This document shows positions 57,306 to 58,100 of a DNA stretch of 58,100 nt, in pieces. The stretch is from a virus: the IMG/VR virus record IMGVR_UViG_3300008110_007639, positions 1 to 58,100 of that record, one strand, 5' to 3'. Below the pieces are notes generated by a model. The model searched no databases, had not been told where the DNA came from, and saw only the letters and a program-made list of their open reading frames with translations. The translations under genes and the position numbers were made by a program. Positions within the stretch are counted from its first letter, which is position 1, and each line of letters opens with the position of its first letter.

Positions 57306-57313
57306 TATTTATA
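57306..57313 (+). promoter_or_regulatory. Candidate late promoter element TATTTATA before the lysis genes
   Basis: GCTTATATTTATAATA, 16 bases before the ATG at 57330, in the gap after the DUF4494 gene. Confidence 0.55.
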
Positions 57314-57329
57314 ATAAACGTATAGGCTT

Positions 57330-57536
57330 ATGAAATATTCGTGGAAAGGATATTGGGAACCCACTCCTAAATCTATAAGAAAAGCGGCTGATTCTATATT
57401 AGCTGGAGCAATGACTATTGCAACATTTAGTTTTATGGTAGACTATAAAGGTTTATCTTTAGCTATTATGATTATCGCTGGTGTCTCAAAGATACTATCT
57501 AATTTCTTCACCAATGAAAACGAAGACAATGGATAA
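57330..57536 (+). CDS. Small membrane protein, probable holin
   Basis: 68 residues. After a polar start (YSWKGYWEPTPKSIRKAADS), two hydrophobic helices lie at about 24-39 and 42-56 (GLSLAIMIIAGVSKILSNF), with an acidic tail NENEDNG. It overlaps the endolysin gene by eight bases, the typical arrangement of holin and endolysin. Class is uncertain. Confidence 0.65.
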   Translation: MKYSWKGYWEPTPKSIRKAADSILAGAMTIATFSFMVDYKGLSLAIMIIAGVSKILSNFFTNENEDNG

Positions 57537-58062
57537 TATTACTTTACAAAGAATTCAACTACTGCATCCAAAAGTTAGAACAGAAGTAGATAACATATAT
57601 AGGAATCAAATCGTACCCGCTTTAACTGGTAGGGCGATATGTAGATTCGCTTATACTTATAGATCATTTGCAGAACAGAATGCTTTATACGCGCAAGGTA
57701 GAACGAAATTATTTGATGCACAAGGAAGACGATTAGGCGTTATTACAAAGGCTAAAGGCGGACAGAGCATTCACAACTATAGGTTAGCACTTGATATTGT
57801 TCTTTTACGTGATAGAGATGGTAATGGCACATTTGAAACAGCATCTTGGGAAGATACTATTGATTTTGATAAAGATGGAAGAGCTGATTGGATGGAAGTT
57901 GTAAATATTTTAAAAGCTAATGGTTGGGAATGGGGCGGAGATTGGAAGTCTTTTAAAGATAAACCGCATTTTCAAAAAGATTTTGGTTACACGTGGAGAC
58001 AATTACTCGAAAAATATAATAAAAGAGATTTTATTCCCGGTACAGATTATGTTAATATATAA
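57529..58062 (+). CDS. M15 peptidase endolysin (VanY / L-Ala-D-Glu peptidase type)
   Basis: 177 residues from ATG 57529. The longer frame from a GTG at 57481 is rejected because its extra residues overlap the holin and look unlike protein. Motifs: YRSFAEQNALYAQGRT near 44; zinc ligands His82 and Asp89 in SIHNYRLALD and His147 in KPHFQ; Glu134 in WEWGG is the general base. Between them, DRDGNGTFE (95-103) and DFDKDGRAD (112-120) resemble calcium-binding loops. It cleaves a peptide bond in peptidoglycan to release the phage. It has no signal peptide, so it depends on a holin. Confidence 0.93.
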   Translation: MDNITLQRIQLLHPKVRTEVDNIYRNQIVPALTGRAICRFAYTYRSFAEQNALYAQGRTKLFDAQGRRLGVITKAKGGQSIHNYRLALDIVLLRDRDGNGTFETASWEDTIDFDKDGRADWMEVVNILKANGWEWGGDWKSFKDKPHFQKDFGYTWRQLLEKYNKRDFIPGTDYVNI

Positions 58063-58100
58063 TACCGAAAACGAATATTTTTTTAATTAAAATATAATTC

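Noticed and set aside
57481-57528. GTG start for the endolysin
   Set aside because: The extra 16 residues overlap the holin gene and do not resemble an endolysin N-terminus; ATG 57529 gives the usual eight-base overlap.

Overview
This window is part of the genome of a contractile-tailed (myovirus-type) phage with a T4-like core, most likely infecting a Bacteroidetes host. Every convincing gene lies on the + strand. The DNA is AT-rich, genes are packed with 4-bp ATGA overlaps or one-base TAA-N-ATG junctions, and Shine-Dalgarno sequences are almost absent. Three genes are preceded by the Bacteroidetes -7 promoter element TAnnTTTG, and a DUF4494-like protein and a thrombospondin-3 lipoprotein also fit such a host. 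The tail genes, gp32-like SSB, UvsX, gp41-like helicase and RNase H-like nuclease are T4-like, but the replicative polymerase is family A rather than T4's family B, so this is a distant ('far-T4') relative. Host and relatedness are inferred from motifs, not from a database search.

Layout. 1-1737: end of a structural gene, a DUF1353 protein and a lipoprotein metalloprotease. 1808-16255: tail and baseplate module (sheath, tube, gp26-like hub protein, tape measure, hub/tube initiator, LysM wedge protein, a 1527-residue hub with a C-terminal muramidase-like domain). 16309-27431: replication (a short second family-A polymerase homologue, SSB, UvsX, 5'-3' nuclease, helicase, B12-dependent ribonucleotide reductase, full-length DNA polymerase A). 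27503-30150: chaperone module (Hsp20, GroES, GroEL), followed by an HNH homing-type endonuclease. 31099-36891: nucleotide metabolism and small proteins (PLP-fold protein, dUTPase, dCMP deaminase, a thymidylate-synthase homologue carrying the Asp typical of dCMP-specific enzymes, a Cas4-like nuclease, a ribbon-helix-helix protein). 36898-49930: a 13-kb, nearly gapless glycan island. 49951-57286: small unknown proteins, two zincin-like proteins, a RecA-like ATPase and a phosphoesterase. 57330-58062: probable holin and M15 peptidase endolysin.

The most unusual block is the glycan island: seven glycosyltransferase-type genes surround an RmlB-like 4,6-dehydratase, an RfbH/E1-like 3-dehydrase with His replacing the PLP lysine, a split minimal thiamine-diphosphate enzyme and a second SDR enzyme. 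Together these look like a route to a 3,6-dideoxy sugar, possibly carrying a two-carbon branch, plus the enzymes to attach it. Whether the target is host surface glycan, virion protein or modified DNA cannot be told from sequence; the predicted dCMP hydroxymethylase keeps DNA open as an option.

Regulation. Two promoter classes appear. TAnnTTTG (host type) precedes the second polymerase homologue, the SSB and a membrane protein. A repeated (C/T)ATATTTAT(A/T) element sits a short distance upstream of the sheath, tube, gp26-like, tape-measure, Hsp20, holin and several small genes, and looks like a phage late promoter. Three clear intrinsic terminators (5281, 18924, 31481) and a fourth hairpin candidate (30212) divide the transcripts. 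No tRNA, CRISPR array, insertion sequence or integrase was seen.
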